A model generated the notes under the pieces. That model ran no database searches and had not been told where the DNA came from. It saw only the letters and a list, made by a program, of their open reading frames with translations. 64,000 nucleotides of DNA from Exophiala sp. HKRS030 (taxonomy: Eukaryota; Ascomycota; Eurotiomycetes; Chaetothyriales; Herpotrichiellaceae). The DNA is taken from contig JAHWDD010000004.1 in the NCBI GenBank assembly GCA_023897205.1, positions 5,208,001 through 5,272,000 on the forward strand. Direction: 5' to 3'. Shown in pieces: positions 35,617-46,515 of this stretch. Numbering within the stretch: the stretch's first letter is position 1; the number at the start of each line of letters is the position of its first letter. A program made the translations under genes and the position numbers.

Positions 35617-37551
35617 TTAACAACACCACCTGACAACCGCCACCAACACCAACTTCACAAGCAGAGCCACGCCCATTCGGCGGAACCCTATTTTGTATGT
35701 ACAATTTGGAATTTGACTGACATCTCGCGTGACAGAGAAGATGAGGACGAACCACAGCAGTCGCACGTAGAAGCGTAGCAATGCCGTCGATCCAAGCGAG
35801 ATTCTGTCGGCGAGCAAGATTCGCAAACACGTCATCTCGTACTCGGCCACTTCGTACGCTGTGAAGACAGACTTGACGAGAGAATCAACGTTCATGTCGT
35901 GTTTGAGGTAGTTAGATGGTGCTGATACGGGGGACACAGGCCCTTCCGCCACGTTCTGGAGGGTCGGGGAATGCCGTCGGATGGATCTGATCGCCGACTT
36001 CAAGAGCCCGGTAGATTCGGATTGTGGGAAGTGGAGATTTGGGATTGCTAGAATGCCACGAAGGCCTGGCACGTCAGAGACATGGACCATGGCTTGTCCT
36101 TCCCCGGCCTCGAAGCAGTGTTGTGTGAAGACGGAGAGAAGGTGGGGATCTCGAACGACTTCACTGTAGAATGCCGGTGTTAGTATCCTAATTTGGATGG
36201 GTGGCGTGGAGGTGTTAAAGGACGAGGCTGATGCAGCGGATCCAGGCAGGAGAACTGTCTTCGCACGATGCGGACCCGCTGCTGGAACATATCGAATTGG
36301 CTGACCCGACCTAGCGGCGACATGGCTAAGCGCCGCTCGAAAAAAGGGCTCTATGCTTGCTTCCTCCGAGGTCTCGTTGCGGCCGATGCTGGTCTGTAAT
36401 ACTTCCGGACGGTAGAAGAGCTGGAGTTTCTTGACCCATAGGACACGGGCTTCCCGCAGGATCCTTGGATTGGTCATGAAGCCGACCCACCACCAGCGCA
36501 GAATGAATGAGAGGAGCTGCACTTTCGACATGGTCAGAGGGTCGTGGCCGGGGAGTGTGGAGAAGATGCGTGCCACGATCTTTGGTTTGTCGTCATTGGA
36601 TTTGAGGACGATGGTGTTGTCGATCATGGGACCGGCGTTGTTGTTGCCGATGGTCGGGTCAGCGGCAGTAAGACTATATGAGCCCTCACGATCGTTGAAT
36701 GGCGAGACGTGGAAGTCTTTTGGCCATGCATTTGTGAATTTGCTGCTAGCAGATTTATCATCGGATGGCTCACGTTTGAGATAATACATTCGTCGTTCGT
36801 CAAAGGTATTGTTGACTTCGAGTACCATCGCACTGAGCTTCTTCTCTTGGTCGTAGAGATACCAGAAAGATACAGGATTGAATGCAAATCCCAGAAATCG
36901 GGGAGCTGTAAGTAGATACGCATATGGATAGTCCTCAAATGAGACATTCTGTGTGCTCAGATAGTCCCTCAACTTCCCAGCAAAACCGTCGGTATGAATT
37001 CCACGTTCGAGATAGTCTTCAGCATGAACCGAAAACCAACCTTTCCTCTGACCATCGCGTATTGGCACACCAATACACACCTCATGATCTCGAGACTCGG
37101 CGGAGATGGGTATCCCCACTAGTAGGTAAGAATAAGAAAATGAATGGGTCTTCGGGAAAAGTCTTGTATGAGTTGTCAGGCTCTCAAAAAGTCTTAGAGA
37201 CAAGATATCCCTTCTGATCTGACCGTTGGCTTCCCTCTCCTGCTTTTCTCTGGAGCCAGGAGATCGTGATCGGAGCCAGATCAACGGCGAAGCGACCGTG
37301 ACTGAGGAGATGAGGAATCTTTTCTCCTTGAGCAAGGCTTCTATCGTGGCTAGGATCAATCGCCAATTGAGTAGAGTCAGTAGGAGAAAGAGAGCCGTGA
37401 AATCCTCTCTAGACCGCCTCATCTGGGGAAGGACAGTGGATTGCCAAAAACTCATCGAGGTAGTGGTGGACGTCGACGACCATGTAGGCCTCTTGGATGC
37501 TTCGTCTCCCGACCGTATTGCAGATTTCTTATGAAACACATCCTGTTTCAT
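35617..37551 (-). CDS. DUF1365-family membrane-associated protein
   Basis: A single frame of 644 residues from the ATG at 37551 (MKQDVFHKKSAIRS). A hydrophobic segment near residues 48-80 (DFTALFLLLTLLNWRLILAT) may be a membrane anchor. The DUF1365 domain then begins: RLFPKTHSFSYSYLLVGIPI, YPYAYLLTAPRFLGFAFNPV with SFWYLYDQ, and FHVSPFNDREGSYSL. A second hydrophobic stretch is near the C-terminus (LRFYVRLLWFVLIFSV). In bacteria DUF1365 genes often sit beside cyclopropane-fatty-acid synthase and flavin amine-oxidase genes; its chemistry is unproven. Here it has no such neighbours. The gene is intact, and the frame also runs upstream of the ATG without another ATG. Confidence 0.85.
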   Translation of the reverse strand: MKQDVFHKKSAIRSGDEASKRPTWSSTSTTTSMSFWQSTVLPQMRRSREDFTALFLLLTLLNWRLILATIEALLKEKRFLISSVTVASPLIWLRSRSPGSREKQEREANGQIRRDILSLRLFESLTTHTRLFPKTHSFSYSYLLVGIPISAESRDHEVCIGVPIRDGQRKGWFSVHAEDYLERGIHTDGFAGKLRDYLSTQNVSFEDYPYAYLLTAPRFLGFAFNPVSFWYLYDQEKKLSAMVLEVNNTFDERRMYYLKREPSDDKSASSKFTNAWPKDFHVSPFNDREGSYSLTAADPTIGNNNAGPMIDNTIVLKSNDDKPKIVARIFSTLPGHDPLTMSKVQLLSFILRWWWVGFMTNPRILREARVLWVKKLQLFYRPEVLQTSIGRNETSEEASIEPFFRAALSHVAARSGQPIRYVPAAGPHRAKTVLLPGSAASASSFNTSTPPIQIRILTPAFYSEVVRDPHLLSVFTQHCFEAGEGQAMVHVSDVPGLRGILAIPNLHFPQSESTGLLKSAIRSIRRHSPTLQNVAEGPVSPVSAPSNYLKHDMNVDSLVKSVFTAYEVAEYEMTCLRILLADRISLGSTALLRFYVRLLWFVLIFSVTRDVSQIPNCTYKIGFRRMGVALLVKLVLVAVVRWCC

Positions 37552-37922
37552 TGGCGACGGCGAATACCCTGGATGGGTATCCAAAGCCGATCGATAGTTT
37601 GATGTTGGTCTCAATCACGAAACTTCAAACCTATTGGTGATTGATGACATCATGATTTTGGTTGATTGGTCTGACGCAGGTATTGATAGGCTGCGTCGAA
37701 TTCCTTCAGCCTTTGTGTAAATGGAGCCACAAATGAGTGTCTGACAAAAGAATGTTCACACATCCCGACTTCACCTCAAATGCATGCGAATGTTTCCAAC
37801 AAGATTCTGCTCCAACAAGGCTGGTATAGATTCATCTTTTCAGGCATCTTGGTTGCCTACCGCACAACAGGAGTGACAGCGAACCTGTAATTGCCTCTGT
37901 GATGGATCGGGACCTTGCACTG
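37552..37922. other. Short intergenic stretch
   Basis: 371 bp between two minus-strand genes. It contains the DUF1365 promoter and the 3' end of the acidic protein gene. Nothing else seen. Confidence 0.45.
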
Positions 37923-39077
37923 TCAAGCATCGATGTCCCATAGTGCGGCCACCGTCAGAGTCGCCGCATTCGAAGTCTCAATCGGGATTGGCCAGGTCAT
38001 CGCTTGTCCTCTAATCACTATTCTGGTTCCGGGCTTGATTCTAGCCAAATCAGCTCCTAGATCTCTCGAGGCATGATCATGGGTCGGTAGTAGCCAGTCT
38101 GAGCCGGCCGTATGGACTATCAGCAATCGGTTGCTGACGTCTTTCTGGACCTGATCTACCACGACAACATCATTATCTCGTTTCGATGGCTGCGATTGTT
38201 GTGCAGTTATGTTTAATCCCCAATTCCGAACAGTCTCGGCATTACCACCAGGCAAATACTCGTGTCTTCTGCTTCCCTTGGAGGGAGAGAAGAAATCGGG
38301 CAGAGCGATGGGGAGATCGCCTTGAGTTCCTTGCTCGTTTCTAGACACAGCCCTGAATCCAGACCTAGGTATGGCCTCGAAATGTGTTGGTTCTCGGAAG
38401 CGACGCGCACTTGTAGCTTCGTGTTCATATGGTGGATCTTCGTCCAGGTCCTCTATGCTGCTTTCCCAGTGGTGATCCAAGGCTAGTCCGTCTGGGTTGT
38501 CTACACTTTCGTTTCCATCGCTCTCTTCGGGCGAAGACGAGATTGTAATGGGTTCAGCTTTCTTGCTAGATATATGCACATTCTTCTGTCTTTTAGCTGC
38601 ATGGGTAGTAGACGTCAACTTTCGTCGGAACGAAGATGAATCAAGTTCCTCGTCCGTAATGGACACGGGCCGTTCAGTACGTCCGAACTTTCTGCTGATC
38701 AACGGTGACCAATCAAGCACATTTCCGGCGTCGTCATCAAGTTCATCCAGCAGCTTCGTTGCCGTCGAAGCAGCATATTTTTTATGGGTACTACCTTCGT
38801 CGTCATCATCTCCAAGGCTTGAGTCAATCTCATCCAACAGCCGTGTATCAGGACGTTGAAATCGCTGGGTGGCCGAAAATGACGGAACGGATCGAGCAGC
38901 TTGAGATTGCCTGGAAGATTGAAACGGCGTTCTTCGAATTCCTGGCGGGACCCCGGGCGTAGTGGTAGATGATGTTGAAGATGGAAGAAAGCGCCTCGGC
39001 GGAGCAGGCGTCTGTTGTATGTCAACCTACATACCACTTACCTTGGAAGGTGTTGTTACTTGATCAGAATCTGGCAT
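37923..39077 (-). CDS. Acidic nuclear-type protein of unknown function
   Basis: 368 residues in two exons, 39060-39077 and 37923-39011. The N-terminus is MPDSDQ then TPAPPRRFLPSS. A longer first exon ending at 39042 would leave an improbable 30-bp intron, so I chose the 48-bp intron. The first half is Ser/Thr- and Asp/Glu-rich, with acidic patches (LGDDDDEG, DELDDDAGNV) and a short basic block (HAAKRQKN). The C-terminal ~90 residues look folded: VSNRLLIVHTAGSDWLLPTH, IKPGTRIVIRGQAMTWPIPI, TLTVAALWDID, a beta-rich pattern that could be an OB-like or similar small barrel. I do not recognise a family. It is divergent from the MGMT-fusion gene, so a link to DNA repair can be guessed but is unsupported. 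Confidence 0.65.
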
Positions 39078-39735
39078 GGTCAAACACGGATGCCCTTCGG
39101 CCTAGTCATTTATATGCAGCATGGTTGGAAATGCATAGATGATACATACTACCGTCCTGAATGTCAAATCGAACTTGGAGATAGCAGAAATCCCAAGGCG
39201 TCAACTCGAGAATGACGTCATTTGGCGCCCGTACGTCCTGCGTATGTCCCCAGATGCATATTGTCGTTATGGAATGCAGGATTTCTTTATTCTGCTAAAG
39301 GGCTTGCTTTATTGACCTTCGCTTGGAGAAGAACTGCAGGCACAAGCCTGAGTATCAGGAAGGTAGTCGACGATCATGTGGAGATCCCTGAATTGTTCCT
39401 TGCGTACAAGCTCAGGTCAAGAAAGTCAGATAGAAAGCGAATGGCCTCAGCCGCGGCCGAGAATCATATCAGGGAAAGGGGAAGAATGATCTAGCATGCT
39501 GCTATATACGTTTGATGGATGTTTTTGACAAGGAAAGATGTTCTTGAGTCATGCTGATCTACAACAAGACCTTCCCCGAAGCCGTGTCCTGTCGATCTTC
39601 TCCACTATCTTATTTGCGCAACACCGTAATTGACTGAACCTCTTGCCTCCTCGTGCTCATTCATACATACCTATCTACTCGACTTTTCTCCTGTTTCAAC
39701 TTCCACAGGGCCACCAACGCAATTAAGTCGAAGCG
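39078..39735. promoter_or_regulatory. Divergent upstream region of acidic-protein and MGMT genes
   Basis: 658 bp between two divergent starts. No convincing gene inside. Expected to hold both promoters. Confidence 0.4.
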
Positions 39736-40707
39736 ATGAGCAAGCTCGACGGGCTTCGCAAGGAGTGGACAGAGCTATATTCTCAGACTCTGCCAAAACT
39801 TGCTAAAAGTCGGAATCAAGCTCAGCCGAAGTGGCCAGTGACACTAGACCATTGCTTCGCACGTATCATCCTCGACAATACAGTTGGGGAAGGCCGCCAA
39901 CAATGGGACAAAGTGATAAGAAAGCCGGCTGTTAGACATATGGACGAGCAGCAGTTGCGACTTGCAATATCCTTGGGTGAGCAAATTGAGGCTGGCACTG
40001 TGAATCTTTGTTTTCTCGACGAGTTGAGCTTGCGGTGTCGAGGTAAAAACGAAGCAAAGCACGCAGAGAAATCCTCGATGGGCGTGGATGTGGGCCTCGA
40101 GCAAAGAGGAATTCCCTCTGCTCGAAAACGCAAGATCAAAGAAGACGAGGATGAGAGTGTGCAAAAGTCAAACAAGGCATCCAAATGCGTCAAAGAACAA
40201 TCCAAGTTAAACTTCAGGATCGACGCAGAAGCTCTAGATAAAGCACCAGCCCTCAAGTCAAACCACTCAAGCACAAGACTCCGGCCTCCATCAACCGCAC
40301 GACTGGAGGATGTGGACAAAATCAAAGTTGTGCTGGTAAGAATTCAAAATCATGCAGCTCTCACTCCATATCGTAAAAAGCTATACACGGCTCTCCTGTC
40401 TGTGCCTAAAGGTCGTTACACCACCTACGCCAAACTGTCCGATTTTCTCGAATCATCCGCGAGGGCGGTGGGGAGTGGCATGCGCAACAATCCCTTCGCC
40501 CCTGATGTACCTTGCCATCGGGTTCTCGCTGCCAATGGCTCCATTGGTGGTTTCGGCGGAGATTGGGGCAAGGACGGAAGGCACGCAAAAAAGAAGGTCG
40601 ATCTGTTGAGGAGCGAGGGAGTCATGTTCGACACATCTGGAAAAGTCGTTGGTGAACCATTCAGGAAATTTCACCTGTTTCAGGATATGAATCCACAACT
40701 TGAATGA
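39736..40707 (+). CDS. MGMT: O6-alkylguanine-DNA alkyltransferase with extra N-terminal domain
   Basis: One frame of 323 residues. The C-terminal ~110 residues are an MGMT domain: LTPYRKKLYTALLSVPKGRY, NPFAPDVPCHRVLAANGSIG with the acceptor cysteine at about residue 260, and KKKVDLLRSEGV. It transfers O6-alkyl groups from guanine to that Cys, once per molecule. The first ~100 residues are a separate block (PKWPVTLDHCFARIILDNTV, then QWDKVIRKPAVRHMDEQQLR, LGEQIEAGTVNLCFLDELSL) that I know only as a small uncharacterised fungal protein. A charged linker with likely nuclear signals (ARKRKIKEDEDE) joins them. No intron or stop separates the two parts, so this reads as a true fusion. Standard fungal MGMT is much shorter. 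Confidence 0.9.
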   Translation: MSKLDGLRKEWTELYSQTLPKLAKSRNQAQPKWPVTLDHCFARIILDNTVGEGRQQWDKVIRKPAVRHMDEQQLRLAISLGEQIEAGTVNLCFLDELSLRCRGKNEAKHAEKSSMGVDVGLEQRGIPSARKRKIKEDEDESVQKSNKASKCVKEQSKLNFRIDAEALDKAPALKSNHSSTRLRPPSTARLEDVDKIKVVLVRIQNHAALTPYRKKLYTALLSVPKGRYTTYAKLSDFLESSARAVGSGMRNNPFAPDVPCHRVLAANGSIGGFGGDWGKDGRHAKKKVDLLRSEGVMFDTSGKVVGEPFRKFHLFQDMNPQLE

Positions 40708-41342
40708 AGGACTCTCAATTGTCTCAGTCGGGCATAAATAGTCGCACCGTAGCGGCAGCCTATGTATGCATTGTTGTCTGTCAGCCAGTGATCACCAACA
40801 TATAGCTGACGTCCTCTACAATAAACAAGGACCGATATTCCACTCATCGCCAGGGATGGACCAACATAAACCAGGCAAGCTGTATATGTCATTGGAAACA
40901 AGATGTCGCAGCTCAGTGGTGCAGCTTCAGGCGGAGAATGCCTCACACCAACGAACATGGAACATTGTGGCGCATACATCCAGGAGCAGATAAAGAGCGG
41001 AGCGGGGGTATTGAGACGACCTCAAAGTTGGTTTATTTCTTGTGCGAAAATGTATGTACAGCCAACAACGGCACGGATCGCTTCTAGCCAGACTTCAAAA
41101 GCAGTGAATACTCTTTGTGGCAAGTAGATGAAGTCCCCCGGTTATAGTGAGCTTGGAAAACCATATTGGGAACCTGGATGCAAATCGTTGTTCGAGGTGC
41201 GAAGAAGGAACTATGCCCATGGATCTGCATGATTTTGACCTTTGGCTTCATCTTGTCCATAACCAATGACGACTGCCTGTCCCTTGAGCAGATAACCAAG
41301 TAGACAGAGTGATCCAAATACCCATAGTCCCTGGTTCAAGGA
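40708..41342. other. Convergent intergenic stretch
   Basis: 635 bp holding the 3' flanks of the MGMT and Mim2 genes. No gene recognised. Confidence 0.45.
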
Positions 41343-41741
41343 TTATAAGGAGGCAGCGGCTTCGACTGCTCCTACACCTTTAAAGGCGGCTTTGTTCGTA
41401 AACTCAACCTTGACTGGGAAGTTCCATTCCATGTATTGTTTCCAACCTAGTCTCATATATCAGATCGACGTTAAGACCGCACCGACGTTTTATCACTTAC
41501 CCCAATATGCGAATTTTCTGCCAAAGTATTTCCCCATGTATGGAACAATAACCATGGTCAACAACAGTTCCAGTTGCTGGAGGCTTTCTTTCCACTCTCT
41601 TTCCGCATCCGATTCATAGTCATCTTCGCTCACAGTGACATCGTCGGAGTCCGGCTCGGACGGGAGAGAGTCAATCTCATTATCATCGATTGTCGAAGGA
41701 GGGTTGATGAACGATGCAGCGGCAGAATCTAAGTCGGACAT
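41343..41741 (-). CDS. mim2: Mim2-like mitochondrial outer-membrane import protein
   Basis: Exons 41501-41741 and 41343-41446 with a 54-bp intron give 114 residues. The N-terminal half is acidic (NEIDSLPSEPDSDDVTVSED). The block ESDAEREWKESLQQLELLLT leads into a single hydrophobic helix (LLLTMVIVPYMGKYFGRKFA), then YWGWKQYMEWNF. This acidic-EREW-helix-GRKFAYWGW layout matches the fungal Mim2 family. With Mim1, Mim2 inserts alpha-helical outer-membrane proteins and assembles the TOM complex. Such genes are often missed because they are short and spliced. The gene is intact. The identity rests on recalled family pattern, so it should be confirmed by profile search. Confidence 0.75.
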
Positions 41742-42391
41742 GATGGGTAGCTGGGCGGGCGGTATAGCTTCTGCGCTTCGGCAGGTAGCAGATTGCCGCA
41801 ATCAGGGAAAGCTCTGATGCATCGAGAGCTACCTAGTCTTCTGAAGGATCTCCAGGGAAGGGTTCCAGTAAGTTGAAAGCTGATCGGTTGCAGCCAGTGA
41901 CACTGGATCATCGAATCGCAGGAGAGCCTCCGATCGGAAAGCAGTAATGCCAAGGCTGAGTGCACAAATATGGCACGTGAGTAGCGTGGCTTGATCATAT
42001 GTGGCGGTGCCAACTCAATCTTGCCAAAGTAGAAAGCTGGTCAGCTGCTTTCGCGTTTATCGTTCTAATTTCAAAGTCTGATATACTTGGCCTAGTTGCT
42101 GGACTTTTGAGTCTACTTCATGTTAGCAGAAAGACGATGCAGTCCACTTGAAGCCTTATTAAATTATGACGATATTGACAGGAACAGTGGAACTGCCGCA
42201 AGGCCTGCAGCTGTGTATGCTTCATCGTGCATAAGACTCTACATAGGTCTTGAGGACTTGGTCAATATAGTATGTGCGGTCAAGGTAAGATTCAGTATCT
42301 CATACGCAGCAAGTGGAAACTTTGCTTTGAATCAAGGCCAGTCATTCTCATAGGCAGGAATCTAGTAATGTCGAATACTCCGTGCCTTTGC
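41742..42391. other. Intergenic: Mim2 upstream region
   Basis: 650 bp between two minus-strand genes. Short frames without recognisable content. Confidence 0.4.
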
Positions 42392-42968
42392 TTACTTGCT
42401 TTTCTCCTCCGCAGCCAACTCCTGCAAAGCCTTCACGACGGCAGAAGAGTCCTGATCACCATCAGACAGTGCGCAAAGGTCGACTTGGGCTTTATACTTA
42501 CACCCCAGACCTGATACAAATTCAGACGTGGCCTTCCTCCAGCAACAGATACGATCAAACGGCCAGCAAACTCTCCTTCTACCGTCTTTTTGTTCCTAAG
42601 GGTCATCTTCACATGACCAATGAACAGAATGTCTTCTGCCTTTGGTGAGTGCACATATGCTCTGAGTACCTTGTGGCGTCGAGCAATGATAGCTCCCATG
42701 CATTGTCTCTAGATTTCCTTATCTCTGTTGACCGTTAGCAGCTTCACGAGTTTTAATTGATTTGATTGCGGCACGCACCTGCTGGCCCGCTGAAGAGATG
42801 CCCACCAAAATATGCCTTACCGTCCAGGGCAAAGATTTCATCAGCGAGAACATTTCCAACCTCGGGATCTTCCGAATCAAGCAGATTGAAGAATCGATCT
42901 ATCAAATCTTTTGTTTCTGGTGCTATATCTGCCTCCGGCCATTCCGTTGATTGAGTGTTATACCCCAT
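42392..42968 (-). CDS. NTF2/SnoaL-like small protein, one single-base loss
   Basis: Exons 42779-42968, 42502-42724 and 42392-42451. The first encodes MGYNTQSTEWPEADIAPETK and the cone-fold opening DLIDRFFNLLDSEDPEVG, typical of fungal SnoaL-like proteins. Exon 2 continues IRKSRDNAW and then breaks at the CCC/GGG run 42695-42697. One more base restores ARRHKVLRAYVHSPKAEDIL and RPRLNLYQVWGDS. With that base the three exons give 474 nt, 157 residues, and all phases close. Fungal members are small alpha+beta barrel proteins. Some are cyclases or hydrolases in secondary metabolism, most are unassigned. I give no reaction. Confidence 0.8.
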
Positions 42969-44470
42969 GATCGGATGCTGTTGATTGATCTTAGATACTT
43001 TGGAACCTCCTACGATGACGCTTTGAGTGCGTGAAGTTTTCGGTACAACCGTTATCCTGAGTCCCATACTGAAGTACCAACTAGGCCCCGGATGATCAGA
43101 ACCCCGGCCGCCCGGAGTAATCACGTACTCAGGAGCTTGAATTGGGAATATTCGTTAGACTCAATCTGCCTTCTCAGTTAACTAGGACAAGGTAAATCTC
43201 TCCACAACTAGGTTCAATGGAAAGACTCATTACTGGATGATCTTGCTTGCAAAGGCGTTCAGATTTCAGAGCGGGATGAAATAATCAACGGACGGTATTC
43301 GCATGAGCAGATCAGTCGGCACGTTGAGGCTGGATGTTTACAGTTGCTCTATAAGAGAAAAATGGTCATTTCGCAGATAGCACTCTTACCACTTTTTCAA
43401 TCACCATGTCACTTGAATGCCTATGCCCCATTATCCTTGGTACATATGGAGTAGCGATGAAGGCAGGGGTTTTGCGGCCGCTTCTGCAGGACGCTATCTA
43501 CCAGTAGAGACTCAGATAGATCCTGTCACAGCGTATAGAGATCAGATCTTTTGGGACTCTCAAATTTCTTCGACTCACTCCTTAGTCCGAGCAGGCTTGA
43601 AAAGTACTGTACAATCCCACCAGCATCTTGTCTTTTCAAAGTGGATCGCTCGGAGAGCCGGAGCTGCCTTCTCCGAACGATTTGAGAAATCCCCACTTTA
43701 TGTTTGACTCCTATGAATTCCAGTCATAGAACTACACTAGGGTCTCGCGGAGAAAATTGCGAATTTTGTCCGTCGGGTTATTGGTGATCGAGATTAGTCT
43801 TTTCGAAGGCGGTTAGGATTATGAAACCTTTTCCGCATTGATGTATTAGCAAATTCAGGCTCAGGAACGGAAACATTGACAAAGTCTGGTTCCGGCTTCT
43901 CAGAGCCAGGCCCATTGTACTTCAACAGCATCATTCGAACTGCGAAACCATTTCGAGCATATCAGGCTGCCTGATATGGGACTACGATTCACAACTGTAG
44001 ACCGAACCCTGCCTAATAGGTCACTAATGCTCTTGAGTGATTATTAATGGGAAGCAACACACTGTAACAAAAGGTTGGAGAGATTTCGTCCGGGTGATCT
44101 ATTGTCAGCGTTTAGGCACTGGACGAAGGTGCCGGTTACAAATACTTCCTCCCACGACGCGGTGTATCATCGCGCATTAATCGTAATTACCTCCATGTGA
44201 TGCTAAGCTTTCCAGTAGTACTTAGGAACGACTAATGAAAGAAGTCAGCGTCCCGGATCTCCTTTCTCTAACTCGTCAACAGGGCGGAGGGAATCTTGGT
44301 CTTAGGGTCACTTCCGGCCGGAGGCTTGAAGACCCATATGTCAACCCCACACTTGAACTCCGGATGAGCGTGGAATGCGAGGTTCATGCCCTAGCATCGC
44401 TATGAGTCTTACAGGGCGTTTACCAAGGCAAAGAATCACTTAGACAGATTCATCTTCGCAACAGATCGGT
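42969..44470. other. Gene-poor stretch of 1.5 kb
   Basis: Separates the housekeeping half of the window from the catabolic half. It must hold the promoters of the NTF2-like gene and, at its right end, the FAH gene. No gene, RNA or repeat recognised. Confidence 0.4.
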
Positions 44471-45595
44471 ATGGCAAAATTCAAGCGCCTACTACGCTTC
44501 AAGGACGATGCTAGAGATGTATGGTATGGTGAGCTTGATGATCTAAAGCAAATCAATGAGGAGAATCTACTGGGACTCGATGTACCTATCTACGGGGGTG
44601 GCGACCCTTGGGATCCATCGTTTGCACTGAATGGTAGTAGGCGGATTGTTAGAGAGGTAAGAGATGAGAATCCTGTGGAATATGTCCAGTTCCCTTCTCT
44701 GGCACTGACAAGGACCATCCTAGGTATTGTCGCCTTTACCTAGTACGCCAATCTTTCTCTGCGTCGGTCTCAATTACAAGCAACATGCTAGCGAGGCGAA
44801 TGTAAGCTTGAACTTATGATATCGACGCCACCATCGTGCTGATTCCAGGAGTTGCCGACCAGTGGTTATCCTACAATCTTTACCAAACCTCCCGGTACGA
44901 AAATCATCAGAACATCACCCATATCACGGAGACTGATTAGCTTTCTTTTGTTACAGATGCGCTTGCGGGCCCATTCGAAGATATTTCTATCCACCCCGAA
45001 TGTCAATACATGGACTACGAAGTAAGCAGCGTTTCGTTTGTATCATGTCGGCATTTCGTTGTTAAATTTTGTGATTTCACCAGGAGGCTAACGAGTCTGA
45101 TGGTGACCAGGGTGAACTGGGAGTTGTTCTGAAGAAGGACTGCAAGAATTTCCAGGCTTCTGAAGACGTTTCCCAGTACATCTTAGGCTATGTTGCGAGT
45201 AATGACGTGTCGTCAAGATACTGGCAAATGCCCGAGAGGTCTGGCAATCAACATGGAAGTGCAAAGTCTTTTGACAAGTTCGCTCCAGTAGGGCCAGTGA
45301 TAGCATCCCCAGATGCGATACCGGATCCTACTCAGTTAACTTTGCAAACTCGGGTGAATGGTGAATTGCGGCAGAAAACCAGGACCGATGATATGATCTT
45401 TGACATTCCCGCAATCATTCAGCACTTGAGTCGGGGAACAACTCTGCGTAAGGGCACCGTGATACTGACTGGGACGCCCAGTGGAGTGGCAGCATTCATG
45501 AAACCCCGGCCTGGCTTAATGATGGAGATATTGTGGAAGTTGAGATCGAAGGCATCGGGACGATCCGAAACAAGATGGTTTTTGAAAGGACTTAA
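44471..45595 (+). CDS. Fumarylacetoacetate-hydrolase-family enzyme, one single-base loss
   Basis: Five exons: 44471-44656, 44724-44801, 44849-44894, 44957-45021 and 45111-45595. Family blocks are FLCVGLNYKQHASEAN, TIFTKPPDALAGPFEDISIH, the metal-site motif DYEGELGVVL, YVASNDVSSRYWQ, KSFDKFAPVGPVI and GTVILTGTPSGVAAFM. The frame breaks in the run 45504-45507 just after FMKP. One added base gives AWLNDGDIVEVEIEGIGTI and RNKMVFERT, for 286 residues. That is the length of the short FAH group (FAHD1/2, fumarylpyruvate or oxalo-acid hydrolases and decarboxylases), not the ~420-residue tyrosine-pathway FAH. It cleaves or decarboxylates a beta-dicarbonyl acid. The neighbour on the same strand is acetoacetyl-CoA synthetase, suggesting ring-cleavage products feed acetoacetate. 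Confidence 0.92.
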
Positions 45596-46515
45596 TCAAA
45601 TCATGTCTCCTGTCTTGGAAATGGAAATATCAATGCACATTCGAACGCAAATTGTAATTGAAATCAATGTAAAGCAGATGGGAGCAAACATCACTAGCTT
45701 AAGCTAAGTGATCACAACGCCGTGAAGATGGAACACTTTCAAGCATAATCATAGTGCCCATACTATTCACCAACCATCGGTACAATAAGACAAGTAGCGA
45801 ACTTGACAATACTTACAACTCCACCCCTACGCATGGTTATTTCGTCCGTTTAGCGCCTTGAACGATCCCTCGACACCATTTTGACAGACCCATGTTCCGA
45901 ACCAACACCCAGAATTAAAACAATCATTGCGGCAACTGATAGCCTTAAGAACCTCAGTCTGCCCGCTTAACGTTGTACGAGCGACCCAGGCTCCTGCTTC
46001 TGGTTTAATGGAAATCCAGCTCAGCAAGGCGGAACAAGCAGTTACGGTATGTTTGTGATCCATGAAATGTCGACCAATTTCGTAGGAAGTGTGTTACCAA
46101 ATCTAGGGCCGGAGCCCGGTGCTCCAAAACCTTCCCGGGGATTGCGCGAGATCCACACGTCGGAGTAGTGTCCCTAGCCATCCCATCATTGGCTGGAGTG
46201 ACTCAAGGCATCGAAGAGGATATTCCGGGCTTGTAAAGGGCCAGCAAGCAACCGACATTCGAAGGCTGGATCCAATCGGCCATTGAAGTTGTGAACGCAG
46301 GTGTAGCCCTTCAATCACATACCGTGGTGTCCTATCTGGAAAATCCTTCGGCCCGTGGACTTAGCTGCGCAGACATAGGTTTGGCCTTTCAAGATTTCAC
46401 ACCATTCTAAACCACATTGTGATTCTGTGTTTGTCAGTTTCTCTCTCACAACCAGAGCTAAGAGCAGCGTCAGGTGTTTTTGCTTGAGAAAGCTGTACGA
46501 CGCGAGCTTTTGATC
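45596..46515. other. Intergenic between FAH and AACS
   Basis: 920 bp between two genes on the plus strand, containing the AACS promoter. A minus-strand frame of 78 codons (45827-46063) has five Cys but no signal peptide or family pattern, so I do not call it. Confidence 0.4.

Noticed and set aside
39012..39041. 30-bp intron in the acidic-protein gene
   Set aside because: Too short; a 48-bp intron using the upstream GTAACA donor keeps frame and fits normal size.
39822..40325. 167-codon minus-strand open frame
   Set aside because: Antisense shadow of the MGMT fusion gene.
42640..42780. Alternative acceptor in place of a base loss in the NTF2-like gene
   Set aside because: No AG in the interval gives the right phase without a stop; one added base closes all three exons.
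45827..46063. 78-codon minus-strand frame with five Cys, considered as a small secreted protein
   Set aside because: No signal peptide, no paired cysteine pattern known to me, and no transcript evidence.
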